Source of the DNA: Moraxella lacunata
GTDB taxonomy: Bacteria > Pseudomonadota > Gammaproteobacteria > Pseudomonadales > Moraxellaceae
Length of the DNA: 31,723 bases
Assembly (NCBI RefSeq): GCF_002027545.1
Contig: NZ_MXAN01000022.1
Span: 1 to 31,723 of the forward strand
Direction: 5' to 3'
In this document: positions 18,113 to 27,080 of the stretch, in pieces
How the letters are laid out: each line of letters opens with the position of its first letter
Position numbering within the stretch: the first letter of the stretch is position 1
Program-made: the position numbers and the translations under genes
Notes under the pieces: model-generated
Told to the model about the DNA's origin: nothing
Databases searched by the model: none
Seen by the model: the letters and a program-made list of their open reading frames with translations, nothing else

Positions 18113-18781
18113 ATGACCGACATACTGTCCGAAGATGACCTGCACGCCATCGCAAGCCGTGCCAAAGCCAAAACCGACATTAGCCACATTCATGCGTTTT
18201 TGGGGGCAAAAACCAGCGATAAATGGCTTGCCGTCGCCAAAGATAATCTCCCCCTGCTCATGCAAGACCACGCCAACTGCGAGAAAAAGGCGGCAGGGAC
18301 GGCGATGAATTTGATTTTTCGTTATGAGTTTCACAGAGATTTGCAAGAAAAACTTGCCCAGCTGGTGCGTGAAGAGATGCTTCACTATGAGCAAGTGCTA
18401 GAACTCATGAAAGAGCGTGGCATTGCATGGTCGCACCTGCCTGCAGGGCGATACGCCAAGGGACTATTAAAGCACAAACGCACGTGGGAGCCTGCGGGCA
18501 TGATAGACGTGTTGATTATCGGGGCGTTCATCGAGGCTCGCTCATGTGAACGATTCTCAGCATTGGCGGATGTCATCAATGATGAAAAGCTATCAAAGTA
18601 TTATAAATACCTGCTTAAATCCGAAAGTCGTCATTATGAAGACTACCTTGCCCTCGCCCAGTCGGTGTCAGATGAACCGATAGATGAGCGAGTGGCGTTT
18701 TTCCGAGCGGTGGAAGCCGAGCTGATAGACAGCCCTGATGGGGAGTTACGCTTTCATAGTGGCGTGCCTGACTTTGTTTAA
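18113..18781 (+). CDS. miaE: tRNA-(ms2io6A)-hydroxylase
   Basis: MiaE is a non-haem diiron monooxygenase that hydroxylates the isopentenyl group of ms2i6A37 in tRNAs reading UNN codons. The 222-aa protein shows the expected ligands in a four-helix bundle: Glu57 (HANCEKKA), the pair Glu88/His91 in EEMLH, Glu141 (IEARSCERF), and Glu171/His174 in ESRH. The ATG at 18113 is preferred to a TTG six codons upstream because MTDILSEDDL opens the conserved region; the ribosome site is weak. It appears to be monocistronic, followed by a 195-bp gap before trxB. Confidence 0.95.
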   Translation: MTDILSEDDLHAIASRAKAKTDISHIHAFLGAKTSDKWLAVAKDNLPLLMQDHANCEKKAAGTAMNLIFRYEFHRDLQEKLAQLVREEMLHYEQVLELMKERGIAWSHLPAGRYAKGLLKHKRTWEPAGMIDVLIIGAFIEARSCERFSALADVINDEKLSKYYKYLLKSESRHYEDYLALAQSVSDEPIDERVAFFRAVEAELIDSPDGELRFHSGVPDFV

Positions 18782-18907
18782 AATTTATCCAAGCAAGCCA
18801 TCATCGTATTTATCAATCATCGGATTTTAAATTTTAGCGTGTGTGGTGCTTGTAATTTGGGCAGGCAGACGCATATTATGGCTTTATTCTTTGGCTTTTG
18901 CCTTGGT

Positions 18908-19918
<1,011 letters not shown>

Positions 19919-19944
19919 TTTTATCTAAGACAAACCGCTGATTT

Positions 19945-19991
19945 AGACAAAAAGCCCATTTAGAATTGTTTTCTAAATGGGCTTTTTGTCT
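19945..19991. terminator. long perfect hairpin between trxB and gor
   Basis: Arms of 21 bp (19945-19965 and 19971-19991), containing AAAAAGCCCATTTAGAA and its exact complement, surround a 5-nt loop TTGTT. Flanking A and T runs suit bidirectional termination. The stem is unusually long and perfect. Confidence 0.8.
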
Positions 19992-20018
19992 GTTGATGGC
20001 AACCTTAACTTAAATGAC

Positions 20019-20052
20019 AAAAAGACAAACCGCCTAGGCAATTTGTCTTTTT
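20019..20052. terminator. second hairpin between trxB and gor
   Basis: AAAAAGACAAA (20019-20029) and TTTGTCTTTTT (20042-20052) form a perfect 11-bp stem; the loop contains GCCTAGGC, itself a palindrome. It is a probable backup terminator for either convergent gene. Confidence 0.65.
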
Positions 20053-20086
20053 ATGGTTAAAAACCTACATTAAATGCGTTTTATAA

Positions 20087-20110
20087 GGGCGAATGTGATT
20101 CGCCCCTACA
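20087..20110. repeat. GTAGGGGCGAAT-family repeat, short copy
   Basis: GGGCGAATGTGATTCGCCCC followed by TACA is the conserved arm of the elements at 2303-2369 and 5492-5570, here alone in the trxB-gor gap. Confidence 0.6.
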
Positions 20111-20165
20111 CGTCCAAATTTTAAAAGGATTTTAAAAATACCATTTTTGCTTATAAAACAGGTAT

Positions 20166-21527
20166 TTATCTCATCGTAACAAACTCTTCGCTGCCTGTGG
20201 GATGAATGGCAATGGTGTTGTCAAAATCACGCTTGGTTACCCCCATTTTTATGGCAACTGCAAAGCCCTGAATCATCTCATCCACACCAAAGCCCACACC
20301 ATGCAAGCCAACCACTTTTTCATCATCGCCCACACACACAAGTTTCATGCGACATGGTTCACGATGCGTGGTTACAGCAGAGTACATGGGTGTAAAGTTA
20401 GACTTGTAGACCTTGACATTGTCCGCCCCAAATTCGCGGATAGCAACTTTTTCACTGATGCCCACCGTACCAATGGGTGGATGGCTAAACACCACTGTGG
20501 CGATGTTTGAATAATCCAAATGCTCATCGGACTTATTGTTAAACAGTCGCTCGGAGAGTCTGCGACCTGCTGCCACCGCCACAGGAGTCAGCTCTATGCC
20601 ACTTTCAATGATGTCACCCACCGCATAAATGCCGTCTACCGTGGTATTTTGGAATTTGTCCACGATGATTTGACCTTTGTTGTTGGTCGCCACACCTATC
20701 TCATCAAGACCAATGGCATCAGTTGCTGGCACTCGCCCTGTCGCCCAAATCAAGCACTCTACATTTAGGGTCTCACCATTGTCAAAATAAACGTTCAGAC
20801 CGTCATTTTTCTCAATCTTAGTGGGATTTACGCCTGTGTGGAATGTAATGCCATCTTTGACCATGACATCGGTTAAGACCTCCACAATGTCTTCATCAAA
20901 ATTTTTTAAAATACCACTACGTACACACAAATGTGTCTCCACGCCAAGTGCATTTAATACCCCTGCAATCTCAACACCAATATAGCCACCACCAACAATT
21001 GCCACCGATTTTGGCAACTCAGTCAAAGCAAAAATGCCATCTGAATCAATACCAAACTCCGCCCCCTCTATGTTTGGACGATATGGGCGACCGCCTGTGG
21101 CAATCAAAATATGGTCGGCGGTAATGATTTGGGTATCGCCATTGTCATGGCTGATTTCCACCGAATTTTTATCAAGAAATTTGGCAAAACCATTGATTAA
21201 GGTTACACCATTTTTCTTAAAGGTGTTTTTATAAGATTCATGAATGCGATTAATGTAGGCGGTGCGGTTTTTTACCAGTTTGGTAAAATCAAAGTCGTTT
21301 GCATCCAAATCAAAACCATAATCAGGGGCATAGTGATGAATGGTGTTTGCTATGTTCGCTGCGTACCACATCACTTTTTTTGGCACACAACCTGCGTTGA
21401 CGCACGTTCCACCAACGTGCTTAGCTTCAATCACCGCAACTTTTTTACCATACATGGCAGCACGGTTGGCAGAACCGATACCGCCACTACCGCCACCGAT
21501 GGTAATATAATCAAAATGTCTGGTCAT
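20166..21527 (-). CDS. gor: glutathione-disulfide reductase
   Basis: Gor is a homodimeric FAD enzyme reducing glutathione disulfide with NADPH. The 453-aa protein has the FAD motif [16 protein letters not shown], the redox-active Cys42 and Cys47 in [16 protein letters not shown] (the GSSG-reductase form of the disulfide motif), the second Rossmann motif [14 protein letters not shown], the YAVGDI segment, and the C-terminal [10 protein letters not shown] with the catalytic His-Pro and Glu contributed across the dimer. The ATG is preceded by GGAG. It is monocistronic and convergent with trxB. Confidence 0.96.
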   Translation of the reverse strand: MTRHFDYITIGGGSGGIGSANRAAMYGKKVAVIEAKHVGGTCVNAGCVPKKVMWYAANIANTIHHYAPDYGFDLDANDFDFTKLVKNRTAYINRIHESYKNTFKKNGVTLINGFAKFLDKNSVEISHDNGDTQIITADHILIATGGRPYRPNIEGAEFGIDSDGIFALTELPKSVAIVGGGYIGVEIAGVLNALGVETHLCVRSGILKNFDEDIVEVLTDVMVKDGITFHTGVNPTKIEKNDGLNVYFDNGETLNVECLIWATGRVPATDAIGLDEIGVATNNKGQIIVDKFQNTTVDGIYAVGDIIESGIELTPVAVAAGRRLSERLFNNKSDEHLDYSNIATVVFSHPPIGTVGISEKVAIREFGADNVKVYKSNFTPMYSAVTTHREPCRMKLVCVGDDEKVVGLHGVGFGVDEMIQGFAVAIKMGVTKRDFDNTIAIHPTGSEEFVTMR

Positions 21528-21633
21528 AAGTTTTCTCCAAAAAAGGTTGAGTAATGTATCAATATAATGGGGACGATTTATGGGTTTTGGGAAAATGTTT
21601 GATAAAATTTTTTGATTGTTGATAGATGATTTT

Positions 21634-22177
21634 TTAATTGATTAAACTGATAAAATCCTGCTCGCCAATACTAACAGCGGTATGCGTGGCAATGCGACTG
21701 TCAAGCGATATAAAAACAGCGTGGTTGTATTTGGCAAGAGCTAGTAGATACGCATCGGTTAATTGCTTTGAGCCTTGAATGTGTTGCCAGTTGATAAGCT
21801 CATCTTGTAATAGGCTTATGTTGTCGGGGATGAAGATATGATGACTTTTGTCAATAAAAGTTGTTAGCTTCTCTTTAGTGTCTAAGATTTTAAAGCCATT
21901 TTCATAGCTAGGCAATAGACTTCTTTCCAAACCCTGATTTTTGTAGATTTTTAAAAACTTCAACCCCAATACTTACAAGGGTTTATTTTTAGTTTGGAAA
22001 GAGATTTAATGATAAAATCCGCATACAGCCATTTTGCGTAATCGGACAACTCGCCCAACGATTCCCTGCAATCAACCATTCGAATAACCAGCTTGTCGCA
22101 AGTGCGTGATGCTTATGTTTGTTATCCAACAAGGCAATCAATACATTAACATCAAGTAAGGCGATTTTAGATACCAT
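21634..22177 (-). pseudogene. VapC-like PIN-domain toxin gene split by a MITE
   Basis: Two parts of one PIN-domain ribonuclease toxin flank the 89-bp element. The N-terminal part (from ATG 22175-22177) reads MVSKIALLDVNVLIALLDNK and continues to CPITQNGCMRILS. After the element the same protein resumes with LPSYENGFKILDTKEKL and runs through LTDAYLLALAKYNHAVFISLD to the stop at 21634. The acidic residues of the PIN site (Asp in LLDVNVL, Asp in LTDAYLL, Asp in SLD) are kept, so the gene was intact before insertion. Removing the element plus one target copy restores the frame. The upstream piece alone encodes 62 aa and should be inactive. It overlaps the end of the antitoxin gene. Confidence 0.85.
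21918..22006 (-). mobile_element. 89-bp MITE-like element, copy 2, inside vapC
   Basis: This inverted copy of the element has the same 89-bp length and TA on both sides (21916-21917 and 22007-22008); ATT also flanks it in the element's own orientation. On the plus strand it begins GACTTCTTTCCAAACC and ends GTTTGGAAAGAGATT. It is nearly identical internally to the copy at 31623-31711 (shared TATTGGGGTTGAAGTTTTTA). It disrupts the PIN gene after about codon 56. Confidence 0.85.
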
Positions 22178-22404
22178 GTTCTTCCCTTAGTTCATTGATG
22201 TATTTATCAGTAATTGTATGTGTGCCTGTGATAAATGGGCTTAGTCCAAGAAACTCATACATCTCATCAAGGTCTTTGCCTTGTTGCTCGGCAACCAACT
22301 TTTCTGCCATGGATGCAAGATAATCACTTGCCGACATATTTTGTTGCTTGGCAATTTGTACAAGTTGCGTCTCTACTTGTGGGGGGTAAGTCTAGGGTTA
22401 TCAT
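22167..22404 (-). pseudogene. VapB-like antitoxin gene with a one-base frameshift
   Basis: The ATG at 22402-22404 follows GGAG and opens MITLDLPP; after a six-base C run (22381-22386 on the plus strand as G) the frame is off by one. With five Cs the gene would read on as QVETQLVQIAKQQNMSASDY and continue to LREEHGI, giving a 78-aa protein. That product would have an N-terminal DNA-binding-type strand and a C-terminal toxin-binding tail, as in small VapB-type antitoxins. Its stop overlaps the vapC start by 11 bp, the normal layout for these pairs. An internal ATG (MSASDY) could still give a truncated C-terminal part. The lesion may be real or a homopolymer sequencing error. Confidence 0.75.
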
Positions 22405-22477
22405 GGATGACTCCTTTTAAAAGATAAGCCATTGTAACACAATCAAAACCCAAAAAAAACCCCAATCCTAACCACGC

Positions 22478-24577
22478 TCATTTAGCACGCCCCGCCAACC
22501 GCTTGACGATATTCATCATCTGACCGACCACCACTTTATCCACGCGCCCGTCTCGCCCATAGCGGTGTTTGCGATACAAGCTCTTTAATTCATCAATATC
22601 TTCGGCATTATTTGGCGTTTTTAGACGGTCAAGCCAAGTCAGATAAGGCTCGCTCGCCCCCTTGCCCCATGCCTTATCCTGCTTGGCAAGCCCTGCCGAG
22701 AGCTTCACAAGTAGCACGTCCAGCCCATGATACTGTCGTCTGCGTCGGTACATCATCACACCCACAAATAAGACAGCAAGCACTCCCACGCCCCCGACCA
22801 ATGTCCAAAACTGCTGAGCAAAACTTGTGATATTAAACCACTTAAAGAGCGAGTCTTTTTGCTCATCTTGGTCATAACCGACCACGTTTTTTTGCCAATA
22901 ATAGCCCATCTGGTCAGAGTAGCGTCTCAATGTTTGTAGCATCTTAAACTGCTGATAGCTCCATTGCCCTGCCATCCCATCGCCAAACATGGACGCACCG
23001 CCAGAATCAGTCACGGCATTCATGCCCTGCTCCACACGGTCAGGCGAGACAAAGGCGGTCGGGTCAATACGCACCCAGCCCTGTCCATCAAACCACACTT
23101 CCGTCCATGCATGTGCGTCCATCTGACGCACTTCCCAGCTTTGCCCATCACGCCCAAGCTCACCGCCTTGATAGCCTGCCACCACCCGAGCAGGAATGCC
23201 TGCCGAACGCATTAAAAAGGTAAAACTGGATGCATAATGCTCACAAAACCCCGCCTTTGTCCCAAACAAAAACTCATCAATGCGGTCATCTCGCAACACA
23301 GGGGGCGAGAGCGTGTAACTAAATCCGCCCGTGGTGATGAAGTTTTGCACCGCTTGTACATAGCGGACAGGGTCGCCAGTCTGGGCGTAGAGCTCTCTGG
23401 CAAAGGCACGAGCCTGCTCATTACCGTCTTTTGGCAGACGCAGATTAATGTGTTTTTGGATATCAGTGAGTTCAATATCCACCTTGGGCTGACTAAAATA
23501 ACTGGCACGATAGCGTTTTTGGGTGCTAATCGGGTAATAATGACGCAGGGTAAAATCGCCCGTCATGCCCATGCCACGCTCAGGGTGCAAACGTGGATAA
23601 TCTAGAGCAAACAGCCAGTTTTGCTCGGTCGGCTCTAAGATGACCTGATAATGATGTTCCATGCCTTGATACGCACTCATCGCCCATGCTGGGGGCGTAT
23701 CGCCATCTCGTGATGGCCAAAAATGGGGCGAAAACTCACTTTGTCGCCACGTCACCCCATCAAAATCACTAAACACCAATCCACGCCAATACATCTCATG
23801 GCGGTTTGGCATTTGTCCGTCAAATTCGGCACGAAACGCCAGTTCGGTCGATTGACTCAGATTAGAAAAATCCCCTGGTGACATACTGTCCGAAACGCCC
23901 GTCGTCGCTGATTTGCCCGCCATCGGCAGTGACCACATCGGGGGCAGACGGGGGAAGAACAAAAACAGCACCACAAGCAAGGGGATGGCAGGCAGGGTTA
24001 TCATGCCTAACGCACGCAGTCGCCCCGAGCCATCGGCATTATCATCATCACTAATGGCGATAAAGCCCACCAATATCATCATGAGTGTCGGCAGTCCCAC
24101 CATCGCCACACTCAAATCCTGTCGTATCAAAAAAGCCGACGCCAGTGTAAATAACGCAAGGTTTAACGCCACATAAGCGTCCCGCTTCTCATAGAGCTCC
24201 CACGCCTTTGCCACAAAGCACAGCACCAAAAAGCTGACCGCCACATCCACGCCAAACGCCTGCCCAAAGCTCACCCAAATCGCCACTGTACCACCCAAAA
24301 ATAGTAGCACCTGTACCACTTGATAGATACGGCGTAGTCGCCCACCACTTAGGCGGTATAGGCGTGCCTTGATACTGGGTTTTTGCATGATGACACTGAT
24401 GATGAGTGCGACCAGTAGCCACGCAGGAATGCCCATCGCATGGGGCAACACAAGCGACGCCATGGCAAGCAGTAGCCAGTGATAGGCAGGCAGGGCAAGG
24501 ATTTTTTGCCAAAATTTTTGGGGGCTTGTGGTTAGGGTTTTTCTACCTTGACCAAAATCGTGAAAAGTGCTGTTCAT
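22478..24577 (-). CDS. tgpA: transglutaminase-like membrane protein TgpA
   Basis: This 699-aa inner-membrane protein has a DUF3488-type N-terminal region with about six hydrophobic spans (residues 30-215), a large periplasmic transglutaminase-like domain, one membrane span near residues 580-600 (FWTLVGGVGVLAVLFVGVMMY) and a cytoplasmic DUF4129-like tail. The catalytic triad is Cys445 (AGFCEHYASSF), His489 (MDAHAWTEVW) and Asp505 (WVRIDPT). Its homologue in Pseudomonas aeruginosa, TgpA, is essential there. It closes the moxR-DUF58-tgpA cluster, a widespread trio, although a 332-bp gap with repeats separates it from DUF58. The substrate is unknown. Confidence 0.92.
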   Translation of the reverse strand: MNSTFHDFGQGRKTLTTSPQKFWQKILALPAYHWLLLAMASLVLPHAMGIPAWLLVALIISVIMQKPSIKARLYRLSGGRLRRIYQVVQVLLFLGGTVAIWVSFGQAFGVDVAVSFLVLCFVAKAWELYEKRDAYVALNLALFTLASAFLIRQDLSVAMVGLPTLMMILVGFIAISDDDNADGSGRLRALGMITLPAIPLLVVLFLFFPRLPPMWSLPMAGKSATTGVSDSMSPGDFSNLSQSTELAFRAEFDGQMPNRHEMYWRGLVFSDFDGVTWRQSEFSPHFWPSRDGDTPPAWAMSAYQGMEHHYQVILEPTEQNWLFALDYPRLHPERGMGMTGDFTLRHYYPISTQKRYRASYFSQPKVDIELTDIQKHINLRLPKDGNEQARAFARELYAQTGDPVRYVQAVQNFITTGGFSYTLSPPVLRDDRIDEFLFGTKAGFCEHYASSFTFLMRSAGIPARVVAGYQGGELGRDGQSWEVRQMDAHAWTEVWFDGQGWVRIDPTAFVSPDRVEQGMNAVTDSGGASMFGDGMAGQWSYQQFKMLQTLRRYSDQMGYYWQKNVVGYDQDEQKDSLFKWFNITSFAQQFWTLVGGVGVLAVLFVGVMMYRRRRQYHGLDVLLVKLSAGLAKQDKAWGKGASEPYLTWLDRLKTPNNAEDIDELKSLYRKHRYGRDGRVDKVVVGQMMNIVKRLAGRAK

Positions 24578-24695
24578 GGTGTCTGTGTCGTGTGGTTTTG
24601 CTTGATAGATGATTTGGTAAAATTAGGCAGATACTAACCTTTTTGTTTACATCCAAGAAACTTTAAAATTACCACAAACGTAATGATGTTTGGGT

Positions 24696-24765
24696 GTAGG
24701 GGCGTGCTGTGCACGCCTATAAAAATTGGTGTGTTATCAAAGGACGTGCGGAGCCAGTCCCTACA
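24696..24765. repeat. GTAGGGGCG...GTCCCTAC intergenic repeat
   Basis: This 70-bp element has outer arms GTAGGGGCG and GTCCCTAC and an inner CGTGCTGTGCACG near-palindrome. It shares the outer arms with the GTAGGGGCGAAT family but differs in the middle, so it may be a second subtype. Confidence 0.6.
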
Positions 24766-24862
24766 AAGCCTGTGGTAAATATCAAGTTTGTTAGGTGTAT
24801 CATCAATCCATCAAACCAAACCCTTGTTTATAAATAGAATAATTTAAAATACTTTTTAAATG

Positions 24863-24883
24863 ATTTTAAAACGGTTTTAAAAT
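24863..24883. repeat. perfect AT-rich palindrome in the DUF58-tgpA gap
   Basis: ATTTTAAAAC and GTTTTAAAAT are exact complementary arms around a single G, 27 bp past the DUF58 stop. With no T run after it, it is more like a binding site or chance AT-rich dyad than a terminator. Confidence 0.45.
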
Positions 24884-24909
24884 GGATAATATAAACAGCC
24901 AAAAACCCA

Positions 24910-25956
24910 TCAAGGCTCTTTGGCAAGTCTTAGCAAGCATTGACGGACAAACTCATCACCCACGCCTATCTTGCCTGCCCCACTCGGTAGCACAAGCATA
25001 AAGGGCATGCCCTGTGTGGCGATGGCTTGCACTGCATGGGTCAGCTCACTAAGACGCATCTCATGCGAGCCTGATGGCATGTCATCATAATCTAAGCACC
25101 ACTCACGCCCAAGCGAGTCGCCAAAGTGCTTGGTAAGCATGCCTGCCCCCCGTGCCACGTGCGACCATGACACCCGTGCCAGACTCTCGCCTTCTTGGTA
25201 TTCATCCAACATCTCAAAGTCGCTTTGCCCTGCCACACTAATGGCACTTCGCTCATCACTCTCGCTTGCCACCGCTCGCTTGTCATTTTGCCAATCAAAG
25301 GGGATAGGCTTAGGATGTACAAACATCGGACTTGCCAAATGCACATACGCCCACGCACGCATGACCCCGAGCGGATAACGACTGCTGATGACCAGACGGG
25401 GCAAGGTCATGACCCCCCGAGTGGGCGTATAGACGGGTAATCTGACCAGTACCGATTTGCCCAGCGTTGGCGTGATGATGGTGCGAGCATTCATAAAGTC
25501 TTCTCGTGCCTGACCTTTGAGCATTTTTTGGATAATCTCATGCTTATCATCAAACACCGCTTCTATCTGCCGCGATGCCTTACCACTTCTGGTGGACAGC
25601 TCCAAAGTCACATAACCTATCGACCCTGTCTCAGACAGGCTGGACTCAACAAACCGCACATCAATGCTCGCCACCTGCACAAAGGTATAAAACACGGTCA
25701 CGAGCCAAATGCCGAACAGGTAAAAGCACAGCCCCAGTACCAAGTTATTACCATAATTGACCCCCGTCACAAAAGTGGCGATGAGTAGCAAGGCAAACAG
25801 CAGTCCTTGACGGCTAAAAAAGATATAGACATTATGCAGTCCGAGCGACACCACGTCTTTGCGTGGTGAGCGTCTGGCAAAGAACTCATTGAGCTTGTTC
25901 TTTATGGGATGAGTCAGTGGGTGGGTTAGGCGATGAGCAGATGATTTCATGGGCAT
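24910..25956 (-). CDS. DUF58-domain membrane protein
   Basis: This 348-aa protein carries two adjacent N-terminal membrane spans (about residues 50-90, LLFALLLIATFVTGVNYGNNLVLGLCFYLFGIWLV) and a DUF58 domain in its second half. The hallmark is ARVSWSHVARGAGMLTKHFGDS near residues 262-283, matching the family's RxIDWxxxAR pattern. DUF58 proteins have a von Willebrand A-like fold and regularly accompany MoxR ATPases, which are thought to act as chaperones on them. The ATG at 25954-25956 is followed two codons later by another ATG that could be used instead. It lies 43 bp after moxR on the same strand, so co-transcription is likely. Confidence 0.9.
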   Translation of the reverse strand: MPMKSSAHRLTHPLTHPIKNKLNEFFARRSPRKDVVSLGLHNVYIFFSRQGLLFALLLIATFVTGVNYGNNLVLGLCFYLFGIWLVTVFYTFVQVASIDVRFVESSLSETGSIGYVTLELSTRSGKASRQIEAVFDDKHEIIQKMLKGQAREDFMNARTIITPTLGKSVLVRLPVYTPTRGVMTLPRLVISSRYPLGVMRAWAYVHLASPMFVHPKPIPFDWQNDKRAVASESDERSAISVAGQSDFEMLDEYQEGESLARVSWSHVARGAGMLTKHFGDSLGREWCLDYDDMPSGSHEMRLSELTHAVQAIATQGMPFMLVLPSGAGKIGVGDEFVRQCLLRLAKEP

Positions 25957-25999
25957 ACGGATAGATTGATTAGGTTGATGACAAATGACAAATCAGCCA

Positions 26000-26935
26000 T
26001 CAATCAATCGCCACTTCGTCCAAAATACGTCTGGCAATGGTCATCTCGGTCAAACCACCCAAATGATGAAACGGCACAAACCGTTGTCCCAGTCTGTGGT
26101 CAGCCACCGCCGAGAACACCGCCTGCACGTCAACTATCGCCACATTGTCCTGTCCTGATACATAGGCATAGGCTTGGCAGGCACGCTTTAACGCCAACAC
26201 GCCACGGGGGGATAAGCCGTGATATTCTTGGCTTGAACGGGTCTTGGCAACCAGTTTTTGTAGGTAGTCTAGCACCACAGGGGCGATGTAGATGTCTTTG
26301 ACTTCTCGCTGAGCTTGTATCACTTCTTCACTAGTTAAAATCGAGGTAAGCTCGCCCATCATCGCTCGGCGGTCTCGCCCTTCTAGCAGTTCACGCTCGG
26401 CTTTGGGTGATGGATAGCCCAGCGAGACACACATCAAAAAGCGGTCAAGTTGTGATTCAGGCAGTGGATATACGCCCGATTGTTGGGCGGGGTTTTGAGT
26501 TGCGATGACAAAAAATGGCTTGGGCAGAGCGTATGTCTGTCCATCTTGGGTTACTTGCCCCTCCTCCATCGCCTCCAACAGTGCCGACTGCGTTTTGGGA
26601 CTCGAACGGTTAATCTCATCGGCAAGCAGTAACTGAGTGAACACCGCTCCTTTTCTAAAACTAAAACTCTGCTCGCTTTGGTTGTATATCATCATCCCCA
26701 AAATATCAGCAGGAAGCATGTCATTGGTAAACTGCACACGGTTAAAATCCAACCCCAGCAAGATGGCAAGACTGTGTGCCAACGTGGTCTTGCCCATGCC
26801 AGGTAAGTCTTGTAATAGCAAATGCCCATCCGCTAAAATACAGGACACGGCAAGGGTCACGGCCTCTTCTTTGTCAAGGACGATTTGGTTTAGTTTATCA
26901 AGTAGGATTTGGATTTTGGGCTGGATGTGTGACAT
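26000..26935 (-). CDS. MoxR-family AAA+ ATPase
   Basis: This 311-aa AAA+ ATPase has Walker A GMGKTT at residues 46-51, Walker B LLLADEINR with Asp106 and Glu107, and the MoxR signatures EAMEEGQVT, PFFVIATQNP and LPESQLDRFLM. The C-terminal lid segment contains YHGLSPRGVLALKRA. MoxR proteins are thought to be chaperones that mature or assemble partner complexes, here probably the DUF58 and TgpA proteins encoded next. It leads the cluster and has its own extended -10 promoter candidate, isolated from the upstream gene by a terminator. Confidence 0.94.
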   Translation of the reverse strand: MSHIQPKIQILLDKLNQIVLDKEEAVTLAVSCILADGHLLLQDLPGMGKTTLAHSLAILLGLDFNRVQFTNDMLPADILGMMIYNQSEQSFSFRKGAVFTQLLLADEINRSSPKTQSALLEAMEEGQVTQDGQTYALPKPFFVIATQNPAQQSGVYPLPESQLDRFLMCVSLGYPSPKAERELLEGRDRRAMMGELTSILTSEEVIQAQREVKDIYIAPVVLDYLQKLVAKTRSSQEYHGLSPRGVLALKRACQAYAYVSGQDNVAIVDVQAVFSAVADHRLGQRFVPFHHLGGLTEMTIARRILDEVAID

Positions 26936-26974
26936 GAGACACTCGAATAAAAAATATTTTGATAAATACCAACA

Positions 26975-26983
26975 ATTATACCA
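26975..26983 (-). promoter_or_regulatory. extended -10 promoter candidate of the moxR cluster
   Basis: On the minus strand TGGTATAAT fits TGn plus TATAAT, 39 bp upstream of the moxR ATG and downstream of the fimX-like terminator. A TTGTCA lies 24 bp from the -10, too far for a standard -35. Confidence 0.55.
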
Positions 26984-27035
26984 ATTTTTTAAAAATTATT
27001 TGTATGACAAGCGTTATTGTAGTGAGATTTTACAC

Positions 27036-27066
27036 AAAAAAAACACCCAATCATCTGTTGGGTGTT
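27036..27066 (-). terminator. terminator of the fimX-like gene
   Basis: On the minus strand AACACCCAA and TTGGGTGTT form a 9-bp stem with a 7-nt loop, followed by a run of Ts, 14 bp past the stop codon. Confidence 0.88.
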
Positions 27067-27080
27067 CGCTGTTATGGCAG

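Larger units (their letters stand above)
24578..24909. other. 332-bp gap between DUF58 and tgpA
   Basis: No gene is seen. The gap contains a repeat element (24696-24765) and a perfect palindrome (24863-24883) in AT-rich DNA. The DUF58 and tgpA genes usually lie close together, so this gap is longer than expected and may hold a separate tgpA promoter. Confidence 0.6.
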
